Position numbers and translations under genes: made by a program
Notes under the pieces: model-generated
The model's input: the letters and a program-made list of their open reading frames with translations, nothing else
The model's database searches: none
What the model was told of the DNA's origin: nothing
Shown here: one piece after another, positions 16,842-25,716 of the stretch
Numbering within the stretch: the stretch's first letter is position 1
How the letters are laid out: each line of letters starts with the position of its first letter
Source: Geobacter sp. FeAm09
Lineage (GTDB): Bacteria > Desulfobacterota > Desulfuromonadia > Geobacterales > Pseudopelobacteraceae
NCBI RefSeq assembly: GCF_008330225.1
Contig: NZ_CP042466.1
Coordinates: 3,652,001 to 3,716,000, forward strand
Reading direction: 5' to 3'
DNA: 64,000 bases

Positions 16842-17744
16842 TCATGGCATCCGCCGATAGATCCGTTCGACGCGGCACACCGGCGCGAAACGGCCGCGCG
16901 AGGAGCCGGTCAGAACCTCGGATTTGCCCAGCACGAGTATACCGCCCGGCCTGAGAGCATCCGCGATCCCGTTGAGGATTCTCTCCTGTTCGGGACGCGC
17001 GAAATAGATCAGGGTGTTGCGGCAGAAAACCAGGTCGCTGGGCACGTACTCTTCCAGATTGCAGATATCGCCCCGCCGAAAGGTCACCATGTCCCGAATC
17101 TCGGGAATCAGGCGGAACAGCCGCCCGTTCCGGCGGAAATACCGTTCCCGCAGATCGACCGGCATTTCCTTGAACCGTCCCTCGTCATATTCGGCCGCCC
17201 GGGCGGCCTGGAGGGTTTTTTCGTCGATGTCGGTCGCCATGAGCGACACTCGCCCATGGCGGATCTCCCTGCCGAAAAACTCCCGCAGCATGATCGCCAG
17301 GCTGTACGGTTCCTCCCCGCCGGCGCAGCCGAGGCTCCAGAGGCGGAGCGGTTCGTCCGGCCCATCGGCCCGGGAAGCGAAAAACTCCGGGATGACCTCC
17401 CGGCGCAGTTTCTCGAACACGGAACGGTTGCGGAAAAACTGGCTGACATGGATGGTGAGCGATTTCTGGAGCAGGTCGAGTTCCTGGTCGCTCCGGCTCA
17501 GCAGGCCGCAATAGGCGGCGGCATCGCTGCTCCGCGTGGAACGGATCCTGATGGCCACCCGCCGCTTCATGCAGGTGTCCTTGTACACGGCCAGGCTGAA
17601 TCCGCGCCGCCCCTGCAGGATCGCGCCGATCGCCGCAAGCTCCTCGTCGCTTATCTCCGGCAGCGCCGGAAAGATACTTACGCCAAAGGGCACCTTTTCT
17701 GCCGCCTCTCTGCCCGGGCCGCCCCCGGACGTATGCGGAAACAT
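16842..17744 (-). CDS. cheR: CheR-type protein-glutamate O-methyltransferase
   Basis: About 300 residues. ISDEELAAIGAILQGRRGFSL starts the CheR N-terminal helical domain; the SAM-binding part has LWSLGCAGGEEPYSLAIML (motif I), MATDIDEKTLQAAR and DLVFCRNTLIYF. It methylates glutamates on chemoreceptors, using S-adenosylmethionine; the receptor gene is directly downstream. The start is uncertain: the frame is open to 17987, ATG 17744 has no clear ribosome binding site and GTG 17693 is also possible. The gene diverges from the one at 17986, so promoters for both lie in about 17745-17985. Confidence 0.88.
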   Translation of the reverse strand: MFPHTSGGGPGREAAEKVPFGVSIFPALPEISDEELAAIGAILQGRRGFSLAVYKDTCMKRRVAIRIRSTRSSDAAAYCGLLSRSDQELDLLQKSLTIHVSQFFRNRSVFEKLRREVIPEFFASRADGPDEPLRLWSLGCAGGEEPYSLAIMLREFFGREIRHGRVSLMATDIDEKTLQAARAAEYDEGRFKEMPVDLRERYFRRNGRLFRLIPEIRDMVTFRRGDICNLEEYVPSDLVFCRNTLIYFARPEQERILNGIADALRPGGILVLGKSEVLTGSSRGRFAPVCRVERIYRRMP

Positions 17745-17985
17745 ATCCAGCGCGTGCAAACCGGATGCCTGCTTGCCCCCTGCTCCGGGACATTTTCCCT
17801 GGTCCCATCTGTACCACGAAGCTGCCTCCGGCGCAACCGCATGTGTGGGATGCAGGGGAGGCTGTGATAAGCTGTTTCTCTGGCAGGCTGTTTGCAGTAT
17901 CATTATCCGGTACAGGAGCGCGCAACAAGGGCGAACCGCCCGGAAAAAGCCGCTCCGGAACGTCCCACGGGAGAGTGCCGCCACC

Positions 17986-18786
17986 ATGAACCAGTCTGCA
18001 AAAATTGCGGATATCGATCAAAAACTGTCACACGACCTCCAGCGGGTTCTTGCGGCCGACAAGGACGAGTTGTTCGAGATCATGCAGGTGGCCGACGGAG
18101 AGGTCCTGCTGGCGGCCCTGCGCAACCGCGCCCTCGACGAGAACCACCTGCTGGCCCTGCTGAAACGCCGCGGTCTGCCCGAAGAGGTCTTCACCTCCCT
18201 CTCTGCCGGCAGGCGTTTCGGCGAGAGCTACCCGCTCAAATTCGCCCTGGCCAGCCACCCCGATGCCCCCGCGCACATCGCCGGCAGCCTGCTGCCCCAA
18301 CTGTACATCTTCGACCTCATCAAGCTCTGCACCATACCGGCCGTGCCTCCCGACCAGCGCCTTTCCGCCGAGCGCATCGTCATCCAGCGCCTGCCCGCCC
18401 AGCCGCTGGGCAACAAGCTCACCCTGGCCCGGCGGGGAACCGCGACGATTGTGGAGGCGCTCCTGCGGGAGGGGGTGCCGCCGGTGGTGGAGGCCTGTCT
18501 GGACAACCCGCACCTGAAGGAGGGGGCGGTTCACCAGTTCATAACCTCCGCGATGTCGAACGCCGAAACCATCTCCCTGATCGCCCGGAGCGGCCGCTGG
18601 AAAAACAAACCCAATATCCGCCTGGCGATCCTCAAGAATCCCCGCACCCCGGTCATCTGGTTCACCCTGTTCCTGCCGGCGCTCCCCCCCGGCACGCTGC
18701 GGGACCTGCTCTCGGCGCCGCGCCTCACCGCCGCCCAGAAGGAGTTGATCCGGCAGGCCCTGAGCAGCAGGGGAGGGAGGGCATGA
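17986..18786 (+). CDS. Helical-repeat protein of unknown function
   Basis: 266 residues, no signal peptide or membrane segment. Several helical units resemble leucine-rich-variant or HEAT repeats: LLAALRNRALDENHLLALL, FALASHPDAPAHIAGSLLPQ, VEALLREGVPPVVEACLDNP and RLAILKNPRTPVIWFTLF. Such repeats usually bind proteins. I do not recognise a named family. GGGAGAG lies upstream of the ATG. The stop overlaps the start of the next gene by ATGA, so both are translated from one message. Confidence 0.6.
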   Translation: MNQSAKIADIDQKLSHDLQRVLAADKDELFEIMQVADGEVLLAALRNRALDENHLLALLKRRGLPEEVFTSLSAGRRFGESYPLKFALASHPDAPAHIAGSLLPQLYIFDLIKLCTIPAVPPDQRLSAERIVIQRLPAQPLGNKLTLARRGTATIVEALLREGVPPVVEACLDNPHLKEGAVHQFITSAMSNAETISLIARSGRWKNKPNIRLAILKNPRTPVIWFTLFLPALPPGTLRDLLSAPRLTAAQKELIRQALSSRGGRA

Positions 18787-19670
18787 TGCGCCCGCTTCCC
18801 GTCATCCTGGCGGCGCTTCTCGGCTGGAGCGGCATCTGCGGGGCGGCCCCCTATGGTGTGGCCCGCAGCGCGGCGCCGGTGCTGAACAGTCCGGCCTTCA
18901 GCCGCATCTTCGGAGGGGCGGACGGCAAGTCACTGAAGACCGACCGCTGCGGCCAGGTGCGGGAGATGGAGTTCATCGCCCTGCCGGGGACCGTCTTCAG
19001 GGTGCGGGAAACGATCCCCGGGACCGGGGGGGCCGTCTACCGGGTGGAGACCGACGACTACCCCGCCCCGGCCGGCATCCCGCTCTATGTGGACAGCCGC
19101 TTCATCGAGCCGCGCGACGAAGAGCCCCCGGCGCGCGTCCGGGCCCTGCCGCCCCGGGAACGGATCACCGCCACGCTCCGGGAGGCCGTCGGCGCCCCCT
19201 ACGTGTGGGGCGGCAACCTCCGGGAAGGAGCACACGCCCTGCTCGGCACGCTCTATCCCGCCGAAGCGCCCCTGGACGACCGGGCCAGACGGCGCATCAC
19301 CCTGGCCGGGCTGGACTGCTCGGGACTGCTCTATCAAGCCACCAACGGGTGGACGCCCCGCAACACCTCCCGGCTGGTCGCCTACGGCGCCGGGGTGGCC
19401 GTGGAGGGGAAAAGTGCCCGGGAGATCGCCGAGAAGGTGCAGCCGCTCGACCTTATCGTCTGGAACGGCCATGTGATCATCGTCCTGGACCGGGATACGG
19501 CCATCGAAAGCCGCCTGGAGTGCGGCAGGCCCGGCAATGGCGGGGTGGTGGAGACACCGCTGGAACAACGGCTGATGGAGATCATGCGGACCCGCCGGCC
19601 GCTGGATGCCTGGCCGGCACCGGGGAAGCGGCAGGGGGTCTTTGTGGTCAGGAGGTGGTACGGCCTCTAG
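18783..19670 (+). CDS. Exported NlpC/P60 family cysteine peptidase
   Basis: 295 residues. A signal peptide (MMRPLPVILAALLGWSGICGA, cut near 22) is followed by an SH3-like region and a C-terminal NlpC/P60 domain: APYVWGGN, catalytic Cys in AGLDCSGLLYQ (about 180), and His in WNGHVIIVLD (about 230). Such enzymes cut peptidoglycan stem peptides in the periplasm. The ~40-residue stretch between APYVWGGN and DCSG is longer than usual. It overlaps the preceding helical-repeat gene. A fragment of the MITE-like repeat begins one base after its TAG stop. Confidence 0.8.
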   Translation: MMRPLPVILAALLGWSGICGAAPYGVARSAAPVLNSPAFSRIFGGADGKSLKTDRCGQVREMEFIALPGTVFRVRETIPGTGGAVYRVETDDYPAPAGIPLYVDSRFIEPRDEEPPARVRALPPRERITATLREAVGAPYVWGGNLREGAHALLGTLYPAEAPLDDRARRRITLAGLDCSGLLYQATNGWTPRNTSRLVAYGAGVAVEGKSAREIAEKVQPLDLIVWNGHVIIVLDRDTAIESRLECGRPGNGGVVETPLEQRLMEIMRTRRPLDAWPAPGKRQGVFVVRRWYGL

Positions 19671-19671
19671 G

Positions 19672-19693
19672 AGGTTGTTGAAAAACAGCCTGC
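19672..19693 (+). repeat. Solo end of the MITE-like repeat (copy D)
   Basis: AGGTTGTTGAAAAACAGCC followed by TGCTCG; only the left terminal repeat of the family is present, directly after the stop codon of the NlpC/P60 gene. Either a decayed copy or a separate small palindromic element sharing the end. Confidence 0.55.
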
Positions 19694-19761
19694 TCGTGTC
19701 CCGTGGCTTACCTGGGGAGCAATCCCGCGGTAGTGCGGCTGGTGCCGGGGCCCGGCCGCAC

Positions 19762-20556
19762 TCACCGTTTTCTCGACTTCTCCGGCACCGGCAGCTTCAG
19801 GAGCCGCAGCACCTGGGTCATATCCTCCCACACCTCCCAGAAGGGCCCCGAATCCCCCCGGTTGCGCAGCAGGTAGGAGGGGTGATAGGTCGGCATGACC
19901 GGCACGCCGTGATAATCGCGGAACTTGCCGCGCAGCTTCGAGATTGCCTCCTTGGTGCCCAGCAGGGTCTGGGCGGCGAACCTGCCCAGCGCCACGACCA
20001 CTTCGGGCTGGACCGACTGCAGCTGGCGCAGGAGGAACGGGGCGCAGGCGGCAATCTCGTCCGCCTCCGGGTCCCGATTGTTGGGCGGGCGGCACTTGAC
20101 CACGTTGCAGATGTACACGTCCTCCCGTTTGAGTCCCATGGCGGTGATGATACGGTTCAGGACCTGCCCGGCCTCGCCCACGAACGGTTCCCCCTGCCGG
20201 TCCTCGTCCCCCCCCGGCCCCTCTCCCACAAACACCAGCCGCGCCTGGGGATTGCCCACGCCAAACACCAGGTTCTGCCTCCCTTTCGCCAGTTTGCAGC
20301 GTTGGCAGTCGCCCAGGCTTTTCCTGATTCTTTCCAGGGATTCGTGTTTCTGATCGTGGGGCGGCTCCCCGGTCTCCGCCGCTGCCGGTGGGACCACTGC
20401 CCTCTGCGGGGGTACTGCCGCCTGTTGCGCCGCCGCCGCTTGCGATGCCGGGGCAGAAGGCGCGGCAACGGGGAGCCCGTCCAGACCGCTTTCCTGAACG
20501 GCCAGCAGGTATTCCCGCAGGGACGATGCCGCCACTGTCTTGAACGATTGAGCCAT
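19762..20556 (-). CDS. Type-4 (4Fe-4S) uracil-DNA glycosylase
   Basis: 264 residues. A Pro/Ala-rich N-terminal spacer of ~70 residues precedes the catalytic domain. Cluster cysteines are in [12 protein letters not shown] (two) and in [10 protein letters not shown] and ACAPFLL. The active-site motif is [15 protein letters not shown] and the second motif is [10 protein letters not shown]. It removes uracil from DNA in base excision repair. ATG 20556 (AAGGGAT ahead) is chosen; the codon before it is TTG. The Ala/Pro spacer is common in this family in deltaproteobacteria. Confidence 0.92.
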   Translation of the reverse strand: MAQSFKTVAASSLREYLLAVQESGLDGLPVAAPSAPASQAAAAQQAAVPPQRAVVPPAAAETGEPPHDQKHESLERIRKSLGDCQRCKLAKGRQNLVFGVGNPQARLVFVGEGPGGDEDRQGEPFVGEAGQVLNRIITAMGLKREDVYICNVVKCRPPNNRDPEADEIAACAPFLLRQLQSVQPEVVVALGRFAAQTLLGTKEAISKLRGKFRDYHGVPVMPTYHPSYLLRNRGDSGPFWEVWEDMTQVLRLLKLPVPEKSRKR

Positions 20557-20663
20557 CAATTATCCCTTGAGTTGTATCATTCCCCATTCCGGGGCAGTAT
20601 TATCGTGGTATACTCTCAGGACTGTACCAGTTCCTTCAAAGCCATGTCAAAGCGAAAGAGACC

Positions 20664-21572
20664 ATGTTTCCATTCGTGCTGTTGCTGACCATCTGCGGCG
20701 TGCTCGTCCCCGACGCGGCCCACGCCTGGGGCGGCGGAATCCATCTCCAGGCGGGCCTGAGCGTGCTGTCCGCCCTCGACACCCTGCCCCCCGCCATCGG
20801 GGCGGTCCTGGCGGCATATCCCCGCGACTATCTCTACGGCTGCATCGCCGCCGACATCATCGTGGGGAAGAAATATACCCACTACCTGCTCAACTGCCAC
20901 CGCTGGCGCATCGGTCAAAAGGTGCTGCAGGCGGCCCACAGCGACGGCGAAAAGGCCTGCGCCTACGGCTACCTCTCCCACCTGGCGGCGGACGGCATTG
21001 CCCACAACTATTTCGTCCCCTACAAGATCATGCGCTCATTCGCCTCGGTAACCATGAAGCACACCTACTGGGAGATGCGCTTCGAGACCTTCGCCGACAA
21101 GGCGGTCTGGGAGCGGGCACGGGAGATCTGCACCTCCGACCAGCGGGCCAACGACGCCATGCTGCGCAGCGTGCTGACCAACACCATCTTCTCCTTCGGC
21201 ACCAACAAACGCATCTTCAACTCCATCATGCTCCTGTCGCGGCTGGAAAAATGGCAGAAGGTCATGCGGACCCTGTCGGAGAACTCCCGCTACACCCTGG
21301 CGGAGAGCGATCGGGACGAATACATGACCCTGACCGAGGAGGCGGTCTTCGACTTCCTGCGCCATCCCGAAGAATCGGACTGCCTGCTGACGGACCCGAC
21401 CGGGGAAAAGGCGCTGGCGGCGGCGGATGCCCTGCGCAAGAACCTGCGACTCCTCTATAAGAATGGGCGGATCTCCAAGGCCGATGGCCTGGAGCAGGTG
21501 GACCTGCTGAAGCACAAACTGCGGCAGGCGCTGCACAAGCCGGAGCTGCTGAAGGGGTTGCACCGGGGGTGA
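20664..21572 (+). CDS. Exported zinc-dependent phospholipase C-like protein
   Basis: 302 residues with a signal peptide ending at AHA-WGGG. After cleavage the mature protein would start with Trp, as in Bacillus cereus phospholipase C, where Trp1 binds zinc. Zinc ligand candidates: Asp and His in IAADIIVGKKYTHY, HRW, and GYLSHLAADGIAHNYFVP (H-x3-D-x3-H). The C-terminal ~130 residues are helical and charged. Substrate unknown; in anaerobic deltaproteobacteria such proteins are usually left as hypothetical. It diverges from the glycosylase gene with about 107 bp between. Confidence 0.75.
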   Translation: MFPFVLLLTICGVLVPDAAHAWGGGIHLQAGLSVLSALDTLPPAIGAVLAAYPRDYLYGCIAADIIVGKKYTHYLLNCHRWRIGQKVLQAAHSDGEKACAYGYLSHLAADGIAHNYFVPYKIMRSFASVTMKHTYWEMRFETFADKAVWERAREICTSDQRANDAMLRSVLTNTIFSFGTNKRIFNSIMLLSRLEKWQKVMRTLSENSRYTLAESDRDEYMTLTEEAVFDFLRHPEESDCLLTDPTGEKALAAADALRKNLRLLYKNGRISKADGLEQVDLLKHKLRQALHKPELLKGLHRG

Positions 21573-21583
21573 GTGGCGCGGAC

Positions 21584-22786
21584 CTACCGGCGCGGGGCTG
21601 GGAGACGTGAGGCGATCTGGTCCAGGATGCGGTTGGCCAGTTCATCCTTGGACATGAGGGGACACTCCTGGCGGGAGCCGTCCCTGAAGAGGAAGAGCGC
21701 CCGGTTGGTGTCCACATGGAAGCCGGCATCCCCCTGGCTGACATCGTTGGCCACGATCATGTCCAGGTTCTTTTCCGCGAGCTTTCGGGCGGCGTACTCC
21801 TCCAGGCGGGTGGTCTCCGCGGCGAAGCCCACCAGAAACGGGCGTTTCTTCAGGCTGCCCAGCTCGGCCAAGATATCCGGGTTTTTGACCAGCGTCAGGG
21901 TCAGCTCGGCCGCCTGCTTCTTGATCTTGCCCCCCTTGCGCTCGGCCGGCCGGTAGTCGGCCACCGCCGCGGCCTTGACGACCACCGTGCATTCCCTGAC
22001 GTGCCCCATCACCGCCGCCTGCATCTCGCGGGCGCTCTCCACGCAGATCCGCTCCACCCCCGCCGGGGCGGCAAGGCCGGTGGGGCCGCTGACCAGGATC
22101 ACCCGCGCGCCGCGCTGCCGGGCGGCCCGAGCCACGGCATAGCCCATCCTGCCCGACGAGTGGTTGCTGATGAAGCGGACCGGGTCGATCTCCTCCCGGG
22201 TCGGGCCGGCCGTGACCATGACGGTCTGCCCCGCCAGGTCCCCGGGCCTGAGCGTCGCCACCACCGCCTCGAAGATCGTCTCCGGCGCCGCCAGCTTCCC
22301 CTCCCCTTCCCAGCCGCAGGCCAGGGCGCCGGTTTCGGGCGCCACGAAGAGGTAGCCGAGCCGGCGCAGCTTTTCCTCGTTTTCACGGTAGATCGGGTTG
22401 GTGTACATGTTGACGTTCATGGCCGGGGCGATCAGAACCGGGGCTTTGGTGGCCATGACGGTGGTGGTGAGCAGGTCGTCGGCGATGCCGCCCGCGATCT
22501 TGCCGATCACGTTGGCCGTGGCCGGGGCGATGACGAACAGGTCGGCCCGATCGGCCAGGGAGATGTGGCCGATCTCCTGCTCGGCGATCAGGTTGAACAG
22601 CTCGCTGTGCACCGGGTTGGCCGAGAGGGTCTGGAAGGTCAGGGGGGTGACGAATTCCTGGGCCGAGCGGGTCATGACCACGTGCACCCGGGCACCGGCC
22701 TTGGTCAAAAGGCGCAGCAGCTCCACCGCCTTGTACGCGGCAATGCCCCCGGTGACCCCCAGTACGATCCGTGTATCCTTCAACAT
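21584..22786 (-). CDS. coaBC: CoaBC: phosphopantothenoylcysteine decarboxylase / phosphopantothenate-cysteine ligase
   Basis: 400 residues, the usual length. The N-terminal flavoprotein domain has VLGVTGGIAAYKAVELLR, catalytic His in ADRADLFVIAPATAN context (ISLADR), and the PAMNVNMY motif. The C-terminal ligase domain has VMVTAGPTREEIDPVRFISN and KAAAVADYRP. It makes 4'-phosphopantetheine for coenzyme A. ATG 22786 is chosen; the open frame extends upstream into the neighbouring gene but without homology. It starts 13 bp after the MBL hydrolase stop on the same strand. Confidence 0.95.
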   Translation of the reverse strand: MLKDTRIVLGVTGGIAAYKAVELLRLLTKAGARVHVVMTRSAQEFVTPLTFQTLSANPVHSELFNLIAEQEIGHISLADRADLFVIAPATANVIGKIAGGIADDLLTTTVMATKAPVLIAPAMNVNMYTNPIYRENEEKLRRLGYLFVAPETGALACGWEGEGKLAAPETIFEAVVATLRPGDLAGQTVMVTAGPTREEIDPVRFISNHSSGRMGYAVARAARQRGARVILVSGPTGLAAPAGVERICVESAREMQAAVMGHVRECTVVVKAAAVADYRPAERKGGKIKKQAAELTLTLVKNPDILAELGSLKKRPFLVGFAAETTRLEEYAARKLAEKNLDMIVANDVSQGDAGFHVDTNRALFLFRDGSRQECPLMSKDELANRILDQIASRLPAPRR

Positions 22787-22799
22787 ATCGTCATGGTCC

Positions 22800-23423
22800 T
22801 CAAAAGTAGGGGTTATGACGCTTTTCATGGCCAATGGAGGTTTCGGGGCCGTGCCCCGGATAGGCGGCCACATCGTCCGGCAGGGTAAAGAGTTTGCTGC
22901 GGATGGAGGCCAGGAGCTGGTCGTGGGAGCCGCCCGGCAGGTCGCTGCGGCCGATGGAGTCGGCAAACAGGGTGTCGCCGGTGATGATCCGTTTCTCTTC
23001 GGCCAGGTAGAGGCAGCAGCCGCCCTGGGTATGGCCCGGCGTATGCAGCACCTGCATGCGGTGGGTCCCAAACCCGATTTCCATCCCATCGGCAAGAAAA
23101 CCGTCGGCCGCGGGGGAATTCTCCCCCTGGATGCCGTACATGCGTCCCACGTCGGCAACGAGGCCGAGCATGGGGGCATCCTCCTGGTGGATCAGCAGCG
23201 GGGCCTTGAACGCCGCCACCGCTTCGCGGTTTCCGCCGACATGGTCGAAATGTCCGTGGGTGTTGATGATGTACCGTATCTCCAGCCCATGGCGCCGCAC
23301 CGACTGGATGATGCGCTCCACATCGCCGCCGGGATCGACCACCACCCCTTCGCGGGTCTCCTCGCATCCCAGTATGAAGCAGTTGACCGACAGGGGCCCG
23401 ACTACCACCGCATCAAATATCAT
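22800..23423 (-). CDS. MBL-fold metallo-hydrolase (glyoxalase II-like)
   Basis: 207 residues. The metal site is THGHFDHVGG, with further ligands in LHTPGHTQGG, GDTLFADSIGR and YPGHGPET. These are the HxHxDH signature and downstream residues of glyoxalase II / YcbL-type thioester hydrolases. Substrate is not set by sequence. ATG 23423 is chosen because GGGAG lies 6 bases ahead; an ATG at 23447 is also in frame. It precedes coaBC by 13 bp. Confidence 0.85.
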   Translation of the reverse strand: MIFDAVVVGPLSVNCFILGCEETREGVVVDPGGDVERIIQSVRRHGLEIRYIINTHGHFDHVGGNREAVAAFKAPLLIHQEDAPMLGLVADVGRMYGIQGENSPAADGFLADGMEIGFGTHRMQVLHTPGHTQGGCCLYLAEEKRIITGDTLFADSIGRSDLPGGSHDQLLASIRSKLFTLPDDVAAYPGHGPETSIGHEKRHNPYF

Positions 23424-23500
23424 CGTCTTCTCCCGCTTGGTTGACATCCATCATGAAGCTGCTACAATACCTCCCCAGAAATCCGGGAGGAGCGTTGCCA

Positions 23501-23686
23501 ATGAAACGACCGGTTGTGGATCAGGAAAGCTGCATCAGTTGCGGTCTCTGCATTTCGACCTGCCCCGAGGTCTTTCGCTTCAACAGCGCCGGCAAGGCGG
23601 AGTGCTTCGACCCGTCCGGCGCCCCTGAAAAGGACATTCAACAGGCTATCGACGGTTGTCCCGTCCAGTGTATCAGCTGGGAATAA
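23501..23686 (+). CDS. Small 4Fe-4S ferredoxin
   Basis: 61 residues. One cluster-binding set, CISCGLCISTCPE, plus a distant Cys in DGCPVQCIS, matches single-cluster ferredoxins of the Desulfovibrio ferredoxin I type; the C-terminal pair may form a disulfide. It is an electron carrier in the cytoplasm. GGGAGGAG precedes the ATG. It lies 24 bp before the rubredoxin gene, so the two are probably one transcript. Confidence 0.9.
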   Translation: MKRPVVDQESCISCGLCISTCPEVFRFNSAGKAECFDPSGAPEKDIQQAIDGCPVQCISWE

Positions 23687-23710
23687 TCTCTACCACAAAG
23701 GAGCATTGCT

Positions 23711-23869
23711 ATGGAACGTTGGATCTGCACCATCTGCCAATATGTCTATGACCCCGCCACGGGAGACCCGGACCGGGGCATCCCTGCCGGAACGCCGTTC
23801 GAGTCATTGCCCGACGACTGGACCTGCCCCTTGTGCGGCGCGGGCAAGGATGCTTTCGAAAAGGAATAG
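23711..23869 (+). CDS. Rubredoxin
   Basis: 52 residues. Both iron-binding loops are intact: [12 protein letters not shown] and TCPLCGAGK, with the aromatic core residues Trp, Tyr and Phe in place. A one-electron carrier, in anaerobes often linked to oxygen or peroxide reduction. AAAGGAG precedes the ATG. A strong bidirectional terminator follows at 23935-23959. Confidence 0.95.
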   Translation: MERWICTICQYVYDPATGDPDRGIPAGTPFESLPDDWTCPLCGAGKDAFEKE

Positions 23870-23934
23870 GCCGGGCTCGCTCGCCGGGGCGGCCACCCGC
23901 CCAGGGCGCCGCCCCAAACGTCATATTGTCCCAA

Positions 23935-23959
23935 AACCCTCCTTGCGGAGGGTTTTTTT
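23935..23959 (+). terminator. Rho-independent terminator after rubredoxin
   Basis: AACCCTCC / GGAGGGTT stem with a TTGC loop followed by five further Ts. It also overlaps the end of the convergent zinc-ribbon gene, so it may act in both directions. Confidence 0.85.
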
Positions 23960-24134
23960 ATTTCTTGTCGGCGGGCTTGATGATGTCGATCTTCGTCTCG
24001 CCCCCCTCGGTCTTGACCCGCCAGACAAGCCCGCACGCGCCGCACTCCTTGAGCGGCGATTCGTCCGAAGTAAATCCACCGGAATGCATGTCAAGATCCA
24101 AGGATGTCCTGTCACCGCAATTTGGGCACTTCAT
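23958..24134 (-). CDS. Small double zinc-finger protein
   Basis: 58 residues: MKCPNCGDRTSLDLDM start, CGACGLVWRVK middle, lysine-rich end. The two CxxC pairs form one zinc ribbon. No enzymatic motif. It is too short for a function to be inferred. The stop overlaps the terminator stem-end of the convergent rubredoxin unit. Confidence 0.7.
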   Translation of the reverse strand: MKCPNCGDRTSLDLDMHSGGFTSDESPLKECGACGLVWRVKTEGGETKIDIIKPADKK

Positions 24135-24188
24135 GGCATGTTCCTCCTGTGTGTCGGTGCCGGGCCGGGCCGTTGCAACGGCTGAACG

Positions 24189-25262
24189 TCAGGCCAGGTC
24201 GGGCATGATGCCGGCAATGGCGGCAAAGAGTTCCTCCAGGTCATGGCGGGTCATGTCCCCCATGTGGGCGATGCGGAAGGTCTCACCTTTGATTTTGCCA
24301 TAGCCGTCGTCAAAGGCAAAGCCAATTTCGGCCAGCTTCTTTTTCAATCCCGCCAGGTCGATGCCACGGCTGTTGCGGACGCAGGTCAAGGTGAGCGAGC
24401 GGTACTCCGGATCGGGGAAAAGTCCGAAACCGCGGTCGGTCGCCCATTGGCGGACATACTCGGCCATGTCCCGGTGGCGCGCCCAGCGCGTCTCCAAACC
24501 CTCGGCAAAGATCCGCTCCAACTGGCGGTCCATGGCAAAGATCTGGGAGATGCAGGGGGTGGATGGGGTGTTGTGTTTGGCGTCGTTGGCGGCGAACTCC
24601 ATGAAATCGAAGTAGTAGCCGCGCCCTTCCATGGCCGATGCCCGTTCAAGCGCCTTGTCGCTGGCGGTGAAAACCGTGAGGCCCGGCGGCAGGGCAAAGG
24701 CCTTCTGCACCCCGAAGATGCAACTGTCGATGCCCAGCTCATCCACCGGAATCTTCAGGGCGCTCATGGAGGAGACCGTATCGACGATAAACATGACGTC
24801 CGGGAATTTGCGCATCACCTCGGCGATTTCGGGCAGGGGGGACATCACCCCGGTCGAGGTTTCGTTATGGATCATGGTCATGCTGTCGTACAGGCCGGTG
24901 GCCAAGGTCCGTTCGACCGCCTCGGGCGTAACCGGCGTGCCCCAGTCGAACCTGATGGCATCGGCCTGTTTGCCGCAGCGGCGGGTGACATCGTGCCACT
25001 TGTCCGAGAAAGCGCCGTTGCAGAAATTGGCGCACCGCTTTCCCACCAGATTGCGAATGGCCCCCTCCATGACGCCGAAGGCGCTGGAGGTGGCCAGGAA
25101 GACCTTTCCTTCCGTGAACAGGACCTTTTGCAGCCCGGCGGTTACCCGCCCGTGCATTTCGGCATATTCCTTGGTGCGGTGGCCGATGAGGGGAGACGCC
25201 ATGGCGGCGAGGATGTCGGGATGTACCGGCACGGGGCCGGGGATAAAGAGCTTTTTGTACAT
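24189..25262 (-). CDS. Class V aminotransferase (alanine-glyoxylate / serine-pyruvate type)
   Basis: 357 residues, PLP enzyme. It starts MYKKLFIPGPVPVHPDILAA, the family's substrate-binding GP..V. motif; the SSAFGVMEGAIRN loop binds PLP phosphate; Asp in FIVDTVSSMSA holds the pyridine nitrogen; the Schiff-base lysine is in GVQKAFALPPGL (about 190). Arg in GETFRIAHMGDM binds the substrate carboxylate. The exact amino donor cannot be told. A single gene with its own upstream region. Confidence 0.88.
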   Translation of the reverse strand: MYKKLFIPGPVPVHPDILAAMASPLIGHRTKEYAEMHGRVTAGLQKVLFTEGKVFLATSSAFGVMEGAIRNLVGKRCANFCNGAFSDKWHDVTRRCGKQADAIRFDWGTPVTPEAVERTLATGLYDSMTMIHNETSTGVMSPLPEIAEVMRKFPDVMFIVDTVSSMSALKIPVDELGIDSCIFGVQKAFALPPGLTVFTASDKALERASAMEGRGYYFDFMEFAANDAKHNTPSTPCISQIFAMDRQLERIFAEGLETRWARHRDMAEYVRQWATDRGFGLFPDPEYRSLTLTCVRNSRGIDLAGLKKKLAEIGFAFDDGYGKIKGETFRIAHMGDMTRHDLEELFAAIAGIMPDLA

Positions 25263-25716
25263 GGGGGAACACTCCGGATGTACCGCGAAGCATGTTCAGC
25301 GGCAGAATTTTTTCGACGGACCGTTTATATATAACTCTATGGCAAGCTAACAAAAGCCCTGGGCAAAGTCAAGGGAACAGCGATGTCAAGGGCCGTAAAT
25401 TCGGGAGGTTAGGTATACATTCTCCCCCTGCCCCGGCACCCGCCGCCCGACCCGGGGCCAGGCGGCGGGAAAGGCGGCTTCCGGGACGGCACGTCGGAAG
25501 TCGCCGCCCTGGGCCGGGATTTGTACGGGCACCGATTATGCAACCATTAAAGACCCTGTTTATCCTATTGGAATTTCATCTTCTTTATTCAATGCATCCA
25601 TCCAGAAAGTGTGTATGCAGTATTCAATTTTCGTTGATTTAGAACGTGCTGTTGTGTAGTGTATATTAAATTTATACACCCATCTTTACACCCTATTGGT
25701 ATGGAGGAGCACTGTC
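25263..25716. other. Intergenic region upstream of the CbcL-like gene
   Basis: About 450 bp without a credible gene: a GC-rich half (25420-25520) then an AT-rich half with promoter character. It must hold promoters for the aminotransferase (minus) and the cytochrome (plus). An inverted repeat at 25659-25679 is listed separately. Confidence 0.6.
25659..25679 (+). promoter_or_regulatory. Inverted repeat GTGTATA-N7-TATACAC, possible operator
   Basis: Two perfect 7-bp arms around TTAAATT, 38 bp before the CbcL-like start codon. A related AT stretch (ATTAAATTTACTGTATAC) lies upstream of the next cytochrome gene near 27774-27791, which suggests shared control. No regulator is assigned. Confidence 0.4.
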
